A stretch of 64,000 bases of DNA. Source: UBA9676 sp963741615. GTDB taxonomy: Bacteria; Actinomycetota; Actinomycetes; Streptosporangiales; Streptosporangiaceae. The stretch spans positions 62,001 through 126,000 of the forward strand of contig CAVUIU010000029.1 in NCBI GenBank assembly GCA_963741615.1. The letters are read 5' to 3'. Shown here one piece after another: positions 16,809 through 25,667 of this stretch. A program made the position numbers and the translations under genes. Below the pieces are notes generated by a model. That model was not told the DNA's origin, did no database searches, and saw only the letters and a program-made list of their open reading frames with translations. The first letter of the stretch is position 1; every line of letters starts with the position of its first letter.

Positions 16809-17362
16809 GGCCAGCTCCCTTCGCTCTGCTGCGGCCACATGGCTGTGGTCCCGCTGAGCGCATCATGGCGAACGGCACCGACAATCAGCCCGGCCGTCCG
16901 TGACCACGCTCATTCCGGCCCGGGCCAAGGCCCCGCCCGGGCGCCCGCGTCTGCCGCATACCGCGCGTGCGATGTGAGGCAGGACCTGGCCTCGGCGGGG
17001 CCGGGAGTCCCCCTGGCGCCAGCGGCCGCACGTCGGCCCCGTGATGGCCACCAAACTAGCCACGCGGCGACGGGTCGGCGGTCCGCATCACGCTACGCCG
17101 ATGGACGGTATCACCATGAGTGACCAAACTGGTCTGGGAAAACGCGCACGCTCCCGCCTGATTGGCGCGGCTACACGCGTGGTGCTTGATCAGGACGCCG
17201 CTGACCCGGATCAGGTTGTTCTGCGCCGCGGCTGGGCTGGCCGCTGGGTCGTGGTCTTGTTCGGGCAGGCTGGGGTAGGGGCCTGCGACGAACCCATGGC
17301 CGCTTCGCTGGAGTGCATGCGAGGGTCGTTCGGTCCTCGCGTCAGAGAAAGGAGTCCAGAAG
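16809..17362. other. 550-bp stretch without a supportable gene
   Basis: A plus-strand frame of about 109 codons (17041-17370) overlaps the start of the next gene and lacks a ribosome site and family features. I treat it as non-coding. The last 20 bases hold AAAGGAG, the ribosome site for the dienelactone hydrolase gene. Confidence 0.4.
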
Positions 17363-17941
17363 ATGGCTGAGGTGGTGCTCTTCCACCACGCGCAAGGCCT
17401 AACCCCCGGCGTCGTCGCCTTCGCCGACGAGCTGCGCCGCGCCGGGCACACCGTGCACACCCCCGACCTGTTCGACGGCCACACCTTCGGCAGCATCGAG
17501 GAGGGGATGGGGTATGCCGAGCGGATCGGCTTCCCCGGCGAAGTGATCGCGCGCGGCCTCCGGGCAGTCGAGGCACTGCCCGCCGAGCTGGTGTACGCCG
17601 GCTTTTCGCTCGGCGTGGTTCCGGCCCAGATGCTGGCGCAGACGCGGCCGGGAGCGCGCGGGGCGCTGCTGTTCTATTCCTGTGTCCCGGTCACAGAATT
17701 CGGCTCCGCCTGGCCCGACGGGGTGCCGGTCCAGGTGCACGGGATGGACGCCGACCCGATCTTCATCGGCGAGGGCGACATCGACGCCGCCCGCGAACTC
17801 ATCAACCAGGCCATGGATGCGGAGCTGTTCCTCTACCCCGGCGACCAGCACTATTTCGCCGACAGCTCGCTGCCGTCGTACGACCCGGACGCCACTGCAC
17901 TGCTGATCCAGCGGGTGCTTAACTTCCTCCGCGCGCGGTAG
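17363..17941 (+). CDS. Dienelactone hydrolase family protein
   Basis: A 192-residue alpha/beta-hydrolase of the DLH family, small and single-domain. The nucleophile elbow is GFSLG (Ser, about residue 79), where classical dienelactone hydrolase has Cys. The acid is likely in HGMDADPIF (about 128) and the His in GDQHYF (about 158). The N-terminal VVLFHHAQGLTPG and HTPDLFDGHTFGSIEEG segments are typical of actinomycete members. The ATG at 17363 has AAAGGAG at a good distance. Substrate unknown; not next to an aromatic pathway. Confidence 0.92.
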   Translation: MAEVVLFHHAQGLTPGVVAFADELRRAGHTVHTPDLFDGHTFGSIEEGMGYAERIGFPGEVIARGLRAVEALPAELVYAGFSLGVVPAQMLAQTRPGARGALLFYSCVPVTEFGSAWPDGVPVQVHGMDADPIFIGEGDIDAARELINQAMDAELFLYPGDQHYFADSSLPSYDPDATALLIQRVLNFLRAR

Positions 17942-18027
17942 GCAACATCCGGCCGGGCAATCCCGGCATGACGATCAAACCCCGGCACCAAGGCGGGCAC
18001 TGGACCGGCAAGCGCGGGCACACTGCA

Positions 18028-18342
18028 CTAGCACCACGACCAGAAGCGGACATTCTGCGTGCGCTACACCATGGGCAAGCACGCTCACTTCCCGCGCCGA
18101 TTCGGCGATCCGGCGTTATCGGGGGCTGGAGGTCGTTCGGGCTTTACGTCACGTTCGTTAGCTGGTCCTCTCCATCCCTTGATAGCCGCCTCCGCTTGGC
18201 TGGTGCGGGCGTCGCCTCAACGCCGGCCAGGACACGGCCATCCAGGTCTGGTCTGATCTCGTCTGTCTCACGCCCTGCCTGCCCGGACCTGCCACGAACC
18301 GGCAGCGGCTGCCAGTATTTCGGCTCGCAGCCTCCCGTGGGC
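18028..18342. repeat. 315-bp direct repeat, left copy
   Basis: Identical to 19380-19694 except A18219 versus G19571, at a constant offset of 1352. It ends exactly where the IS5-type element begins. No convincing gene inside. Confidence 0.93.
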
Positions 18343-19380
18343 GTGTTTCAAAAGTTGGCTGAGTGGCGTTGGATGTGATTTTGCGTTGCCCGCGTGTCGC
18401 TGAGCCGTGACGGACGAGGTCTCCGGTAGATGAGTCAACGACGACGAAGACCATCTGCACGGAGACCTCGTGGCCACCTTAACGGTGACGGGACGGGCGG
18501 ACCTGACGGACGCGCAGTGGGCAGTGCTGGAGCCGCTGCTGCCGCGTGGCAGGAAGCCGGGGCGCCCGCCGAAATGGACGAAACGGCAGCTCATTAACGG
18601 GATCCGGTGGCGGGTGCGGGCTGGTGCGCCGTGGCGGGACGTGCCGCCGGCCTATGGGCCGTGGCCGACGGTGTATGGCCTGTTCCGCCGCTGGCAGCGG
18701 GACGGGACCTGGCGGGAGATCCTGACGTCCTTGCAGGCCCGGGCGGATGCGGCCGGGCTGATCACCTGGGACGTGTCCGTGGATTCCACCACCGCGCGGG
18801 CGCACCAGCATGCGGCCGGTGCGCGTAAAAGGGGGATCTGCAGGCCGAGCCGCCGGGCGGGGTGGATGCCGAGCCCGCTGATCATGGCCTGGGCCGTTCC
18901 CGCGGCGGGTTCACCACCAAGGTGCACCTGGCCTGCGAGCAGGGCCAGAAACCCCTGGCCATCGTCATCACCGCCGGCCAGCGCGGCGACAGCCCCCAGT
19001 TCCAGGCCGTCCTGGGCCGCATCCGCGTCCCCCGCCCCGGCCGGGGCCGGCCCCGGACCCGCCCGCGGCGGGTACTGGCAGACAAGGCCTACGGCTCCCG
19101 CGCCAACCGCGCCTGCCTGCGGCGCCGTGGGATCCGGTGCACCATCCCGGAAAAGGCCGACCAGATCCGCCACCGCAAGAACAAGGGCAGGGCCGGCGGC
19201 CGCCCACCAGCCTTCGACCCCGGGATCTACAAGCAGCGCCACGCTGTCGAGTGCGGGATAAACCGGCTCAAACGCAACCGCGCCGTCGCCACCCGCTACG
19301 ACAAGCTCGCCGTCCGCTACGAAGCCACCGTCCACATCGCCGCCATCAACGAATGGCTGCCCCACTTATGAAACACGCCC
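18339..19380 (+). mobile_element. IS5-family insertion sequence
   Basis: About 1042 bp with terminal repeats GGGCGTGTTTCA(A)AAGT (left) and the complement of GGGCGTGTTTCA(T)AAGT (right, ending ACACGCCC at 19380), 18 of 20 bases matching. It carries one transposase split over two frames in the IS427-group manner. It is flanked on both sides by the same 315-bp sequence instead of a 2-4-bp target duplication. Confidence 0.85.
18470..19371 (+). CDS. IS5-family transposase, two frames with -1 shift
   Basis: Starts at a GTG behind GGAGAC. Frame one (18470-about 18833) encodes LTDAQWAVLEPLLPRG, the DUF4096 N-terminal domain, and VDSTTARAHQHAAGARKRG with the first Asp. From about 18830 the homology continues in the -1 frame: DHGLGRSRGGFTTKVHLAC, VLADKAYGS (second Asp) and HAVECGINRLKRNRAVATR (catalytic Glu), ending at 19371. 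The switch point is AAAAGGGGG at 18827-18835, a plausible slippage run, so a complete about 300-residue DDE transposase could be made by programmed frameshifting. A fixed mutation cannot be excluded. Confidence 0.87.
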
Positions 19381-19694
19381 TAGCACCACGACCAGAAGCG
19401 GACATTCTGCGTGCGCTACACCATGGGCAAGCACGCTCACTTCCCGCGCCGATTCGGCGATCCGGCGTTATCGGGGGCTGGAGGTCGTTCGGGCTTTACG
19501 TCACGTTCGTTAGCTGGTCCTCTCCATCCCTTGATAGCCGCCTCCGCTTGGCTGGTGCGGGCGTCGCCTCGACGCCGGCCAGGACACGGCCATCCAGGTC
19601 TGGTCTGATCTCGTCTGTCTCACGCCCTGCCTGCCCGGACCTGCCACGAACCGGCAGCGGCTGCCAGTATTTCGGCTCGCAGCCTCCCGTGGGC
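19380..19694. repeat. 315-bp direct repeat, right copy
   Basis: Second copy of 18028-18342. It starts at the right end of the IS5-type element and stops exactly one base before the stop codon of the PPOX-type gene (19695). One base differs from the left copy. Confidence 0.93.
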
Positions 19695-20090
19695 TTATGC
19701 TGCATACCCGGTAGCCTTCTCCACCACCATCCGCACGACCACGCGGACCGCGCCAGGCCGGTCCAGACCAGGGTCCTTACCGTCGTACTTCCAGGAAAGC
19801 TGAGTATCGAGCCGACGGCCAACGTCTGGCGTCATCGATACCCGGCCACGCAACTCGACGTAGTTCTCGGGGTCCGACGAGTCGAGCACTGTGACGCTGA
19901 CCCGCGGGTCGAGCAGCATATTGCGGTGCTTCACGCGCCCCTGCACCGTCGAGAACAGCAGGTCGCCGCCGTCGCGGCCGACCCACACCACAGAGGTCTG
20001 CGGGCTGCCGTCCGGATTCACCGTGGCCAGCACCGCGTAGTTCTTCCCATCGGCCAGCCTGAGCGTCGCTTCGCTGAGCGGGATACCCAT
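19695..20090 (-). CDS. PPOX-class F420-dependent oxidoreductase
   Basis: A 131-residue split-barrel flavin/deazaflavin-binding protein of the pyridoxamine-phosphate-oxidase-like superfamily. The typical sequence begins MGIPLSEATLRLADGKNYAV, then NPDGSPQTSVVWVGRDG, LLFSTVQGRVKHRNM and NYVELRGRVSM. Actinomycete members usually bind F420 and reduce small substrates, but the substrate cannot be inferred. The ATG at 20090 gives the family's normal N-terminus and size; the frame extends 21 codons further without a better start. The stop codon abuts the right 315-bp repeat. Confidence 0.9.
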   Translation of the reverse strand: MGIPLSEATLRLADGKNYAVLATVNPDGSPQTSVVWVGRDGGDLLFSTVQGRVKHRNMLLDPRVSVTVLDSSDPENYVELRGRVSMTPDVGRRLDTQLSWKYDGKDPGLDRPGAVRVVVRMVVEKATGYAA

Positions 20091-20749
20091 GGCGGCACGG
20101 TAGCCGCACCAGATGGCGGTCCCAGACCTGCGCGCCACCAACGGTGCAGTCAACCAGGAGGATCTGCCCGCATCGCCCAGCAGCTAACGCGGCGCCTGCG
20201 CGTTCATAGCCGGCGCCGCATGACCGCCCAGGCGACGATCCGCTCGTGCCGTCACAACCCCGTCACGACGAGTGTGCGCTCAACACCCCGATCCGCCGTT
20301 CGGGACGGTTGCCCGGGTGTGGGTCCGCCGGCCAAACGGGTACGGAATCGGCCGATCTGTCCGCCCTGGTGCCTGCTGACCGTGATGGCAGGGCTGAGTT
20401 AGCCCTGGGAATTCAGGCCAGCATGAGTTGCCTCGGCGCGCCGACCGGTGCTCCTGAACTGGGACGTTAAGGGTGTCTGACGTCCTTACGCTGCTGGTGC
20501 TGAGGCTCCATGGCGTCGATCTGGCCTGGGCGGCGGCCTTGTGGGACAGGGCTCCCGCGCCAACTCCCTCGCTGCCCTGCGCCAGCGCCGCCTTGTGTGG
20601 GGCGACGCGTTTGGCTGGCGGGGCTGATCGGGCGCCGTTGCCCGGACGGGCGCGCGGTTGTTGTGGCGGGCTGCGATATCGTGGCCTGATTACGCAGGGT
20701 GCCGGTGGCGGTTTGGTGCCGGCCTCGGCACGGGGGAGGGTGTCTAGCC
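20091..20749. other. 660-bp stretch without a recognisable gene
   Basis: No family-like frame on either strand. The last 20 bases contain CGGGGGAGGG (20731-20740), the ribosome site for the acyltransferase gene. Confidence 0.4.
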
Positions 20750-22084
20750 GTGGTGGCCAGTGACCGGGCCGACGCGCAGGCGGAGCCGGGCCGGGCCGGG
20801 CGGCGCCTGTCGGCCGAGGATCTGAGCATCCTGGCGCTGGAGACCGAGACGGTGGCCGGGCACATGTGCAAGGTCATGATGCTGGGCGGCCCGATCGACC
20901 TCGGTCTGCTGCGGTCTTCGATCGGCGAGCGCCTGCATCGGGCGCCGGAGCTGTCGATGTGCTTGCGTGAGGTCGGCGGCGAGCCCTGGTGGGTGCCGGA
21001 CCCGCAGGTGGATCTGACCGCCCACGTGGTGGAGCCGGACATGGCCGGGGCGGTCGATGAGGCCAGTTTCAGAGCCGTGGTTGCGGGCATCTTCGCCCAG
21101 CGTCTGGACCGGTCGCGGCCGCTGTGGCGCATCGACGTGATACCCCGGCTGGTCGGGGGCGGGAGCGCGCTGATCTGGCGCATCCACCATGCCCTGGCCG
21201 ATGGCATGACCGCCATGCACATGGCCAGCGCGGTGCTGTGGGACCAGGAACCGGGTGGCGAGCCCGGTGCTGCCAGCCCGGGCCTGCGGCCACGACCGCC
21301 AGTGTCTGCCGGCCCGGTCGCCCATCATCGGCTCGGGGGGCTGCTGGCAGCCGCGCGGGAGGCGCCGCAGCCGTGGCTGCGGTCGCCTTTTGACGGGCAC
21401 ATCGATGCCCGGCGTGAGGTCGCGTTCACTAGTGCCGGGCTAGCGGACCTGCGCCGCGTGGCGGCCGCCACGGACGGGGCCACGGTCAACGATGCGGTGC
21501 TGGCGGTGGTGGCAGGTGGGCTGCGGCGCTGGCTGGAGGCCCATCATGGCCGCCTCGGCGCTGTCCGGGTGAAGGTGCCGGTGAGCCTGCATGGCCCGCC
21601 GCTCGCGCCCGGTGATGACGTTCGCCAGCCAGGCAACCGCGACTCGTTCTTCTGCCTCGACCTGCCGCTCGGCTCAGCCGATCCCCTCCAGCGCCTGGCT
21701 GCCATCCGCCATGCCACTCGGGTCCGCAAACAAGACCACGACGCCCAGCATCTCGACGCGCTTCTGCGCGATTTCGCGGGCACGCCGCGGCTCAGACGGT
21801 TTGCCGAGCGCGTGCTGGCTCATCCCCGCTCGTTCGCGCTGAATGTGTCCAACGTCCCCGGTCCCCGCCACCCGGTCCAAGTGCTGGGGGTGCCGGTGCA
21901 CGCGATGTACACGCTGGCCGAGATCCGCGAGCACCACGCGCTGCGCATCGCGGTGGTATCACTCGCCAACACCTTGAACTTCGGGCTCGTCGCCGATCCC
22001 ACCCTGCTCGCCGACGTCAACCACCTGGCCAGCGACATGCAAGCCGAAGCCGCCACACTGACCGCCCGCCGCCCACCCGCCTGA
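20750..22084 (+). CDS. Wax ester synthase/diacylglycerol acyltransferase (WS/DGAT)
   Basis: A 444-residue acyltransferase that joins acyl-CoA to a fatty alcohol or diacylglycerol to make storage lipid. N-terminal half: LSAEDLSILALETETVAGHM, then the catalytic HHxxxDG motif as WRIHHALADGMTAMHM (about residue 145), with ATVNDAVLAVVAGGLRRWL at about 245. C-terminal half: LNVSNVPGPRHPV (WS/DGAT C domain, about 365) and LNFGLVADP. The start is a GTG at 20750 or 20753 behind GGGGGAGGG; the further-upstream frame lacks a ribosome site. Length is slightly below the usual 450-480. Confidence 0.95.
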   Translation: MVASDRADAQAEPGRAGRRLSAEDLSILALETETVAGHMCKVMMLGGPIDLGLLRSSIGERLHRAPELSMCLREVGGEPWWVPDPQVDLTAHVVEPDMAGAVDEASFRAVVAGIFAQRLDRSRPLWRIDVIPRLVGGGSALIWRIHHALADGMTAMHMASAVLWDQEPGGEPGAASPGLRPRPPVSAGPVAHHRLGGLLAAAREAPQPWLRSPFDGHIDARREVAFTSAGLADLRRVAAATDGATVNDAVLAVVAGGLRRWLEAHHGRLGAVRVKVPVSLHGPPLAPGDDVRQPGNRDSFFCLDLPLGSADPLQRLAAIRHATRVRKQDHDAQHLDALLRDFAGTPRLRRFAERVLAHPRSFALNVSNVPGPRHPVQVLGVPVHAMYTLAEIREHHALRIAVVSLANTLNFGLVADPTLLADVNHLASDMQAEAATLTARRPPA

Positions 22085-22109
22085 CCAGCGGCTGCGCTGC
22101 CGGGCGCCG

Positions 22110-22430
22110 TTAAGCCGCTGGTGCCCGCTCCTGCGGCGTCTTGGGCTTCTTCGGCGGCAGGCCGGCGACGTAGGCCAGTGATCTGCCGATCCAGTCATCC
22201 GCGGTGTCTGCCAGCCAGTTAGCTGGAATGGTGACGTATCCGGCCATCGGGCGCTCTTGCGGGCCGAACGGGCCGGTGCCCGGCTCGGCAAGCAGCCGCT
22301 GCTGATCGTCGTCGGGCAGCTTGATGCCCACGTCAGAACCGAACAAGCCCATGAAAATGTTGCCGTTCACGAACGCGCCAAGGTTGCCGAACATCGGCTT
22401 GACCTCAACCTGAGGAGCTTCAGGAACCAA
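22110..22430 (-). CDS. TfoX N-terminal domain protein, start unclear
   Basis: Encodes a TfoX/Sxy N-terminal-like domain: VEVKPMFGNLGAFVNGNIF, GLFGSDVGIKLPDDD, PFGPQERPMAGYVTIP and a lysine/proline C-terminus (PPKKPKTPQERAP). Family members of this size normally begin about 12 residues earlier with an ExDRERFxALVP segment. That segment is present here (VTEGDRERFTALVPEAP), but the only start codons between an in-frame TAG (near 22476) and the domain are a TTG at 22430 and non-standard codons. Either TTG is used or the true start was lost. No role in competence is implied in this organism. Confidence 0.7.
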   Translation of the reverse strand: MVPEAPQVEVKPMFGNLGAFVNGNIFMGLFGSDVGIKLPDDDQQRLLAEPGTGPFGPQERPMAGYVTIPANWLADTADDWIGRSLAYVAGLPPKKPKTPQERAPAA

Positions 22431-22583
22431 GGCGGTGAAACGCTCGCGGTCGCCTTCGGTGACCGCCGGGAGCTACGACCGGTGCGATCTCAGCATCAAC
22501 TTCTCCAGCCGCCCGATGATCTGGGCCACGCGCATGGCCGGCACCGGTGGGAGGCGTCCGGCTCTGGCCCCTTGCCATCCGGG

Positions 22584-23714
22584 TCAGGTCAGCAGGTGGA
22601 TGTTCTTCGCGGCGCACATGTCGGTGAGGATTTTCGGCCACACGGACACGCTGACCTCGCCCAGGTGTGCCTTGCGCAGCAGGAGCATCAGCGTGCGTGA
22701 CTGGCCGATGCCGCCGCCGATGGACAGGGGGAGCTCGCCGGACAGGATGCCCTGGTGGTAGGGGAGTTTGAGGAAGCCGGTTTGCCCGCTCAGTTCCAGT
22801 TGCTGCTTCAGTGTCTGTGCCGTGACCCGGATGCCCATGGACGTCAGCTCGTGGCGGCGCCGGGTGAGCGGGTTCCAGACCAGGATGTCGCCGTTGAGCC
22901 CATGGGTTGGTTTTCCCGTCTGCGGGCTGGTATCGGTGATCCAGTCGTCGTAGTCGGCGGCCCGCATCTCGTGCGGGTAGCCATCGGCGAGTGGCCAGCC
23001 GATCCCGGTGATGAAGATTGCCGGATGCTCTTGCAGCACCCGGGTCTCCCGCTCTTTGCGCGGCAGGTCCGGGTACATCGCCAGGATGTCTTCGGCGTGC
23101 AGGAAGGTGAGTTCGGCGGGCAGGTTCGGGTAGCGCGGGTCTGCCAGGGCGGGGAACATTTCCTGGGCGAAGCGTTCCGCGCCGGTCAGCACCTGCCAGA
23201 TCTTGCCGGTGATCTCCTGCAGGAAGCCCAGACTGCGCTGGCCGGGAGTGATCACGCGTTCCCAGTCCCACTGGTCCACGTAGCAGCTGTGGTCGTGGTC
23301 AAGGAAATAGTCCTTGCGCACCGCGCGCATGTCGGTGCAGATGCCCTCGCCGGGCGGGCACCCGAACTGCTTGAGCGCGGCCCTCTTCCACTTGGTCGCC
23401 GCCTGGACCACTTGGGCGTCGACCGGATGCCGGCCGTAATCGTTGCTGATGTGGAACTGGACCGGCATACGGGCACCATCGCGGTCGAGCATGTCGTTGA
23501 CGCCGCTCGCGACGTCAACGATGAGCGGCACGGTGACCATCATCAGGTTCAGCTCACGGCACAGGCTCTCCTCGATATAGCCCTTCACTGCAAAGATCGC
23601 CCGCTGGGTGTCCCGCGGGCTCAGCAGCGAACGGTAGCCGCGTGGCAGCACCCGTTCGAGTTCGTCGTAGCTGCCGATGCCAGGCCCAGCCAGGTCGGCG
23701 TGTTTGGCGGTCAT
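22584..23714 (-). CDS. asnA: Aspartate-ammonia ligase (asparagine synthetase A)
   Basis: A 376-residue class II aminoacyl-tRNA-synthetase-like enzyme that makes asparagine from aspartate, ammonia and ATP. Recognisable segments: AIFAVKGYIEESLCRELNL, VPLIVDVASGVNDMLDRDG, VQAATKWKRAAL, CTDMRAVRKDY, YVDQWDWERVI and the C-terminal SIGGGIGQSRTLMLLLRK ATP-binding motif. Slightly longer than the about 330-residue E. coli enzyme, through a longer N-terminus and an insertion around residue 200-250. The ATG at 23714 follows GGGAGGAC. AsnA is typical of gamma-proteobacteria and Firmicutes; most actinomycetes rely on AsnB, so transfer is possible. Confidence 0.93.
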   Translation of the reverse strand: MTAKHADLAGPGIGSYDELERVLPRGYRSLLSPRDTQRAIFAVKGYIEESLCRELNLMMVTVPLIVDVASGVNDMLDRDGARMPVQFHISNDYGRHPVDAQVVQAATKWKRAALKQFGCPPGEGICTDMRAVRKDYFLDHDHSCYVDQWDWERVITPGQRSLGFLQEITGKIWQVLTGAERFAQEMFPALADPRYPNLPAELTFLHAEDILAMYPDLPRKERETRVLQEHPAIFITGIGWPLADGYPHEMRAADYDDWITDTSPQTGKPTHGLNGDILVWNPLTRRRHELTSMGIRVTAQTLKQQLELSGQTGFLKLPYHQGILSGELPLSIGGGIGQSRTLMLLLRKAHLGEVSVSVWPKILTDMCAAKNIHLLT

Positions 23715-23943
23715 CTGTCCTCCCGCTGGGTGCGGCCCACCACACGATGTTCGCTGCCGGACCCCGGCGCGTCATGGGCCAAAGGTCACTGTTTGAGATT
23801 CCTCCCCACCGCGAAATCGTCGGCTCGCCACCGGCCGTTCGGCCCCTGGCCACCCGGGATGTGAGCTGCCGGGTCGTCCACGTCCCGCGTGCCATGTTGG
23901 CCCAGGCTAGTCATGAATCGAATTTATGTTCTATTCTCTGTGT

Positions 23944-24273
23944 ATGACTAGCTCAGATCCTGATCGCGCCCGATACGCGCAGGTCGCGGGAGCCGTGGCA
24001 CGCTACGCCCAGGGCTGGCGGCTCACAGCCCAGGAGGAAGCCGCAGCGATCGCTGAGCTGACACAGGCCGCAGCCGGGCGGGCGGATCTGCTGGCCGAAC
24101 GCGCAGGCACAGCGCTCGGTTTCAGTGAAGGCGGCCTGGAGACCGCCCGGAACCGGCAGATAGCCGAACTGTGCATCGCCGCGGGGGCGGACGAGAAGCT
24201 CATTGAGCGCTGGATCGCCGTCGGGCGGGAACTCGCCGCCGCTGCAGCGCCCATGCTCCACGCTGGCCGCTGA
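23944..24273 (+). CDS. Hypothetical protein
   Basis: A 109-residue, alanine-rich, helical protein: MTSSDPDRARYAQVAGAVAR, then LTAQEEAAAIAELTQAAAG and a C-terminal RNRQIAELCIAAGADEKLI-ERWIAVGR. The last segment resembles a motif common to small actinomycete proteins of unknown function (AxLCxxAGAxxxxIxxWxxxGR). The ATG at 23944 is chosen because the protein's regular composition begins there; an earlier in-frame ATG (23926) adds only FYSLC. The upstream 40 bases are A/T-rich and lack a ribosome site, so the mRNA could be leaderless. Divergent from asnA. Confidence 0.65.
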   Translation: MTSSDPDRARYAQVAGAVARYAQGWRLTAQEEAAAIAELTQAAAGRADLLAERAGTALGFSEGGLETARNRQIAELCIAAGADEKLIERWIAVGRELAAAAAPMLHAGR

Positions 24274-24349
24274 TCCGTATCGGCACGGCGCATCGTGGCC
24301 GCGCTCGTCATATCCGATCACGTGCGCGAAAATAGCCGGGTGGCCTCCG

Positions 24350-25558
24350 TCAGCGGAAGTTGCCGGTGTGGCCTAGTGAATACCGTCCCGGCTGCGGAAA
24401 CACGCACAGCCCATGCGGCCCGGCGCCCACCGGGATCTCGGCGAGCAGGCGCCCGTTCACCGTGGACATCTCGTACACCACGCCGTTGTAGCGGCCGCTC
24501 CACCACATCTGTTTGCCGTTGGGGGAGACCCCGCCCATGTCGGGTGATCCGCCACCGGGGATCCGCCACTTGTGGATCAGCCTGTTGGTGGCGAAGTCGA
24601 GCACCGAGATGGAGCCCTCACCCCGGTTGGATATGTAGAGGTACTTGCCGTTCCTGCTCACCATGAAGCCGTGCGTGCCGCCGCCGGTGTGCATGAAGCG
24701 GATCACCTTGAAGCGGTGAGCGTCGATAAGCCAGATGCCGTTCGCCGCCATGTCGGCGACGTAGAAGATCTTGCCGTTGGCGGACAGGCGCACGTCCTGC
24801 GGCATGCTGTACGGGCGTCCGGGGCCGGCCCCGGACATTGGGCCGCTCATGGCCATGCCCAGCGTCAGGGTCTTGACCACCCTGCGTTCGTCGATGTTGA
24901 TCCACAGGAGCTTCGCGCTGAACTCGCAGCTCGCCACGGCATAGCGCCCGTTGGCGGTGAAGTCCATGTGGTTCACGCCCCCACACGGCACGGGCATCGA
25001 GTGACGCAGCCGCATGGTGCGCGGGTTGCGGAAGTCGATGCGCCCCAGGGCTTCCGCCATCACCATGGCGTTCTTCCCATCCGGCGTGAAATAGAGGTTG
25101 TACGGGTCCGCGACGGGCACCGGCCGGCCGGGCCTGCCCGTCCTCGGGTTGATCGGGGTGAGGCTGTAGCCGTCGGTGTTGTTCACCCACAGCACGGAAC
25201 CGTCCCAGGACGGGGTGATGTGGTTGGGCAGCCCGCCGACGGCGAACGTTCTGATGATCTTGTGGGTTCGCGGGTTGATCTCGGTGACCGTATCGCTGAG
25301 GCTGTTCGGCACGTAGATCCGATACGGATCGCGGGCCCACTTGGGGTTCATCATGCCGGCCGCTATGTGGGAGTACACGTTCACCGGCGGCGGCCGGGCG
25401 GGCAATGGGGTCGCAGTAGCGGAGTGGGGCTTGGCCTGGGTGGCGTGCGCTGCCGGATGGTGCGCCGCTGAGCTGCACCCCCCGATCAGGCCCAGGCCGG
25501 CGACGAGGGTGAACAGCGTTCGGACTGGCCGCCGGGCGGCCAAGGAACCATGAGTCAC
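24350..25558 (-). CDS. YVTN-type beta-propeller lipoprotein
   Basis: A 402-residue exported protein. After VRTLFTLVAGLGLIGGC (lipobox LIGG|C, about residue 28) it has about seven propeller blades of the YVTN/cytochrome-D1-like kind: YVPNSLSDTVTEINPRTHKI, VLWVNNTDGYSLTPINPRTG, LYFTPDGKNAMVMAEALG, IFYVADMAANGIWLIDAHR, YLYISNRGEGSISVLDFATN and MWWSGRYNGVVYEMSTVNG. Such proteins sit on the outer face of the membrane and may bind partners or carbohydrate; no enzyme motif is visible. The GTG at 25558 gives a normal lipoprotein signal, though the frame is open for about 100 codons upstream. Divergent from another propeller lipoprotein 110 bases away. Confidence 0.85.
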   Translation of the reverse strand: MTHGSLAARRPVRTLFTLVAGLGLIGGCSSAAHHPAAHATQAKPHSATATPLPARPPPVNVYSHIAAGMMNPKWARDPYRIYVPNSLSDTVTEINPRTHKIIRTFAVGGLPNHITPSWDGSVLWVNNTDGYSLTPINPRTGRPGRPVPVADPYNLYFTPDGKNAMVMAEALGRIDFRNPRTMRLRHSMPVPCGGVNHMDFTANGRYAVASCEFSAKLLWINIDERRVVKTLTLGMAMSGPMSGAGPGRPYSMPQDVRLSANGKIFYVADMAANGIWLIDAHRFKVIRFMHTGGGTHGFMVSRNGKYLYISNRGEGSISVLDFATNRLIHKWRIPGGGSPDMGGVSPNGKQMWWSGRYNGVVYEMSTVNGRLLAEIPVGAGPHGLCVFPQPGRYSLGHTGNFR

Positions 25559-25667
25559 GGCACCCACGGCCGGTACCCTATCGGCGTAGCCCGCTGAAGT
25601 GCCCAAGAGCAGCCCAGCAGCATGCAAAGGTATGCTCAGTGCCCGCTCCATGAGGAGGAACGTCGCC
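25559..25667. promoter_or_regulatory. Shared divergent promoter region of two propeller lipoproteins
   Basis: The 109 bases between the GTG of the YVTN gene and the GTG of the Kelch gene must hold both promoters. It contains AGGAGG at 25653-25658, the ribosome site of the plus-strand gene. I could not define -10/-35 boxes. Confidence 0.5.

Noticed and set aside
17041..17370. 109-codon plus-strand frame before the dienelactone hydrolase gene
   Set aside because: No ribosome site or family features, and it overlaps the true gene start.
18059..18256. Short frames inside the 315-bp repeats
   Set aside because: Present in both copies only because the DNA is duplicated; no ribosome site and no recognisable protein.
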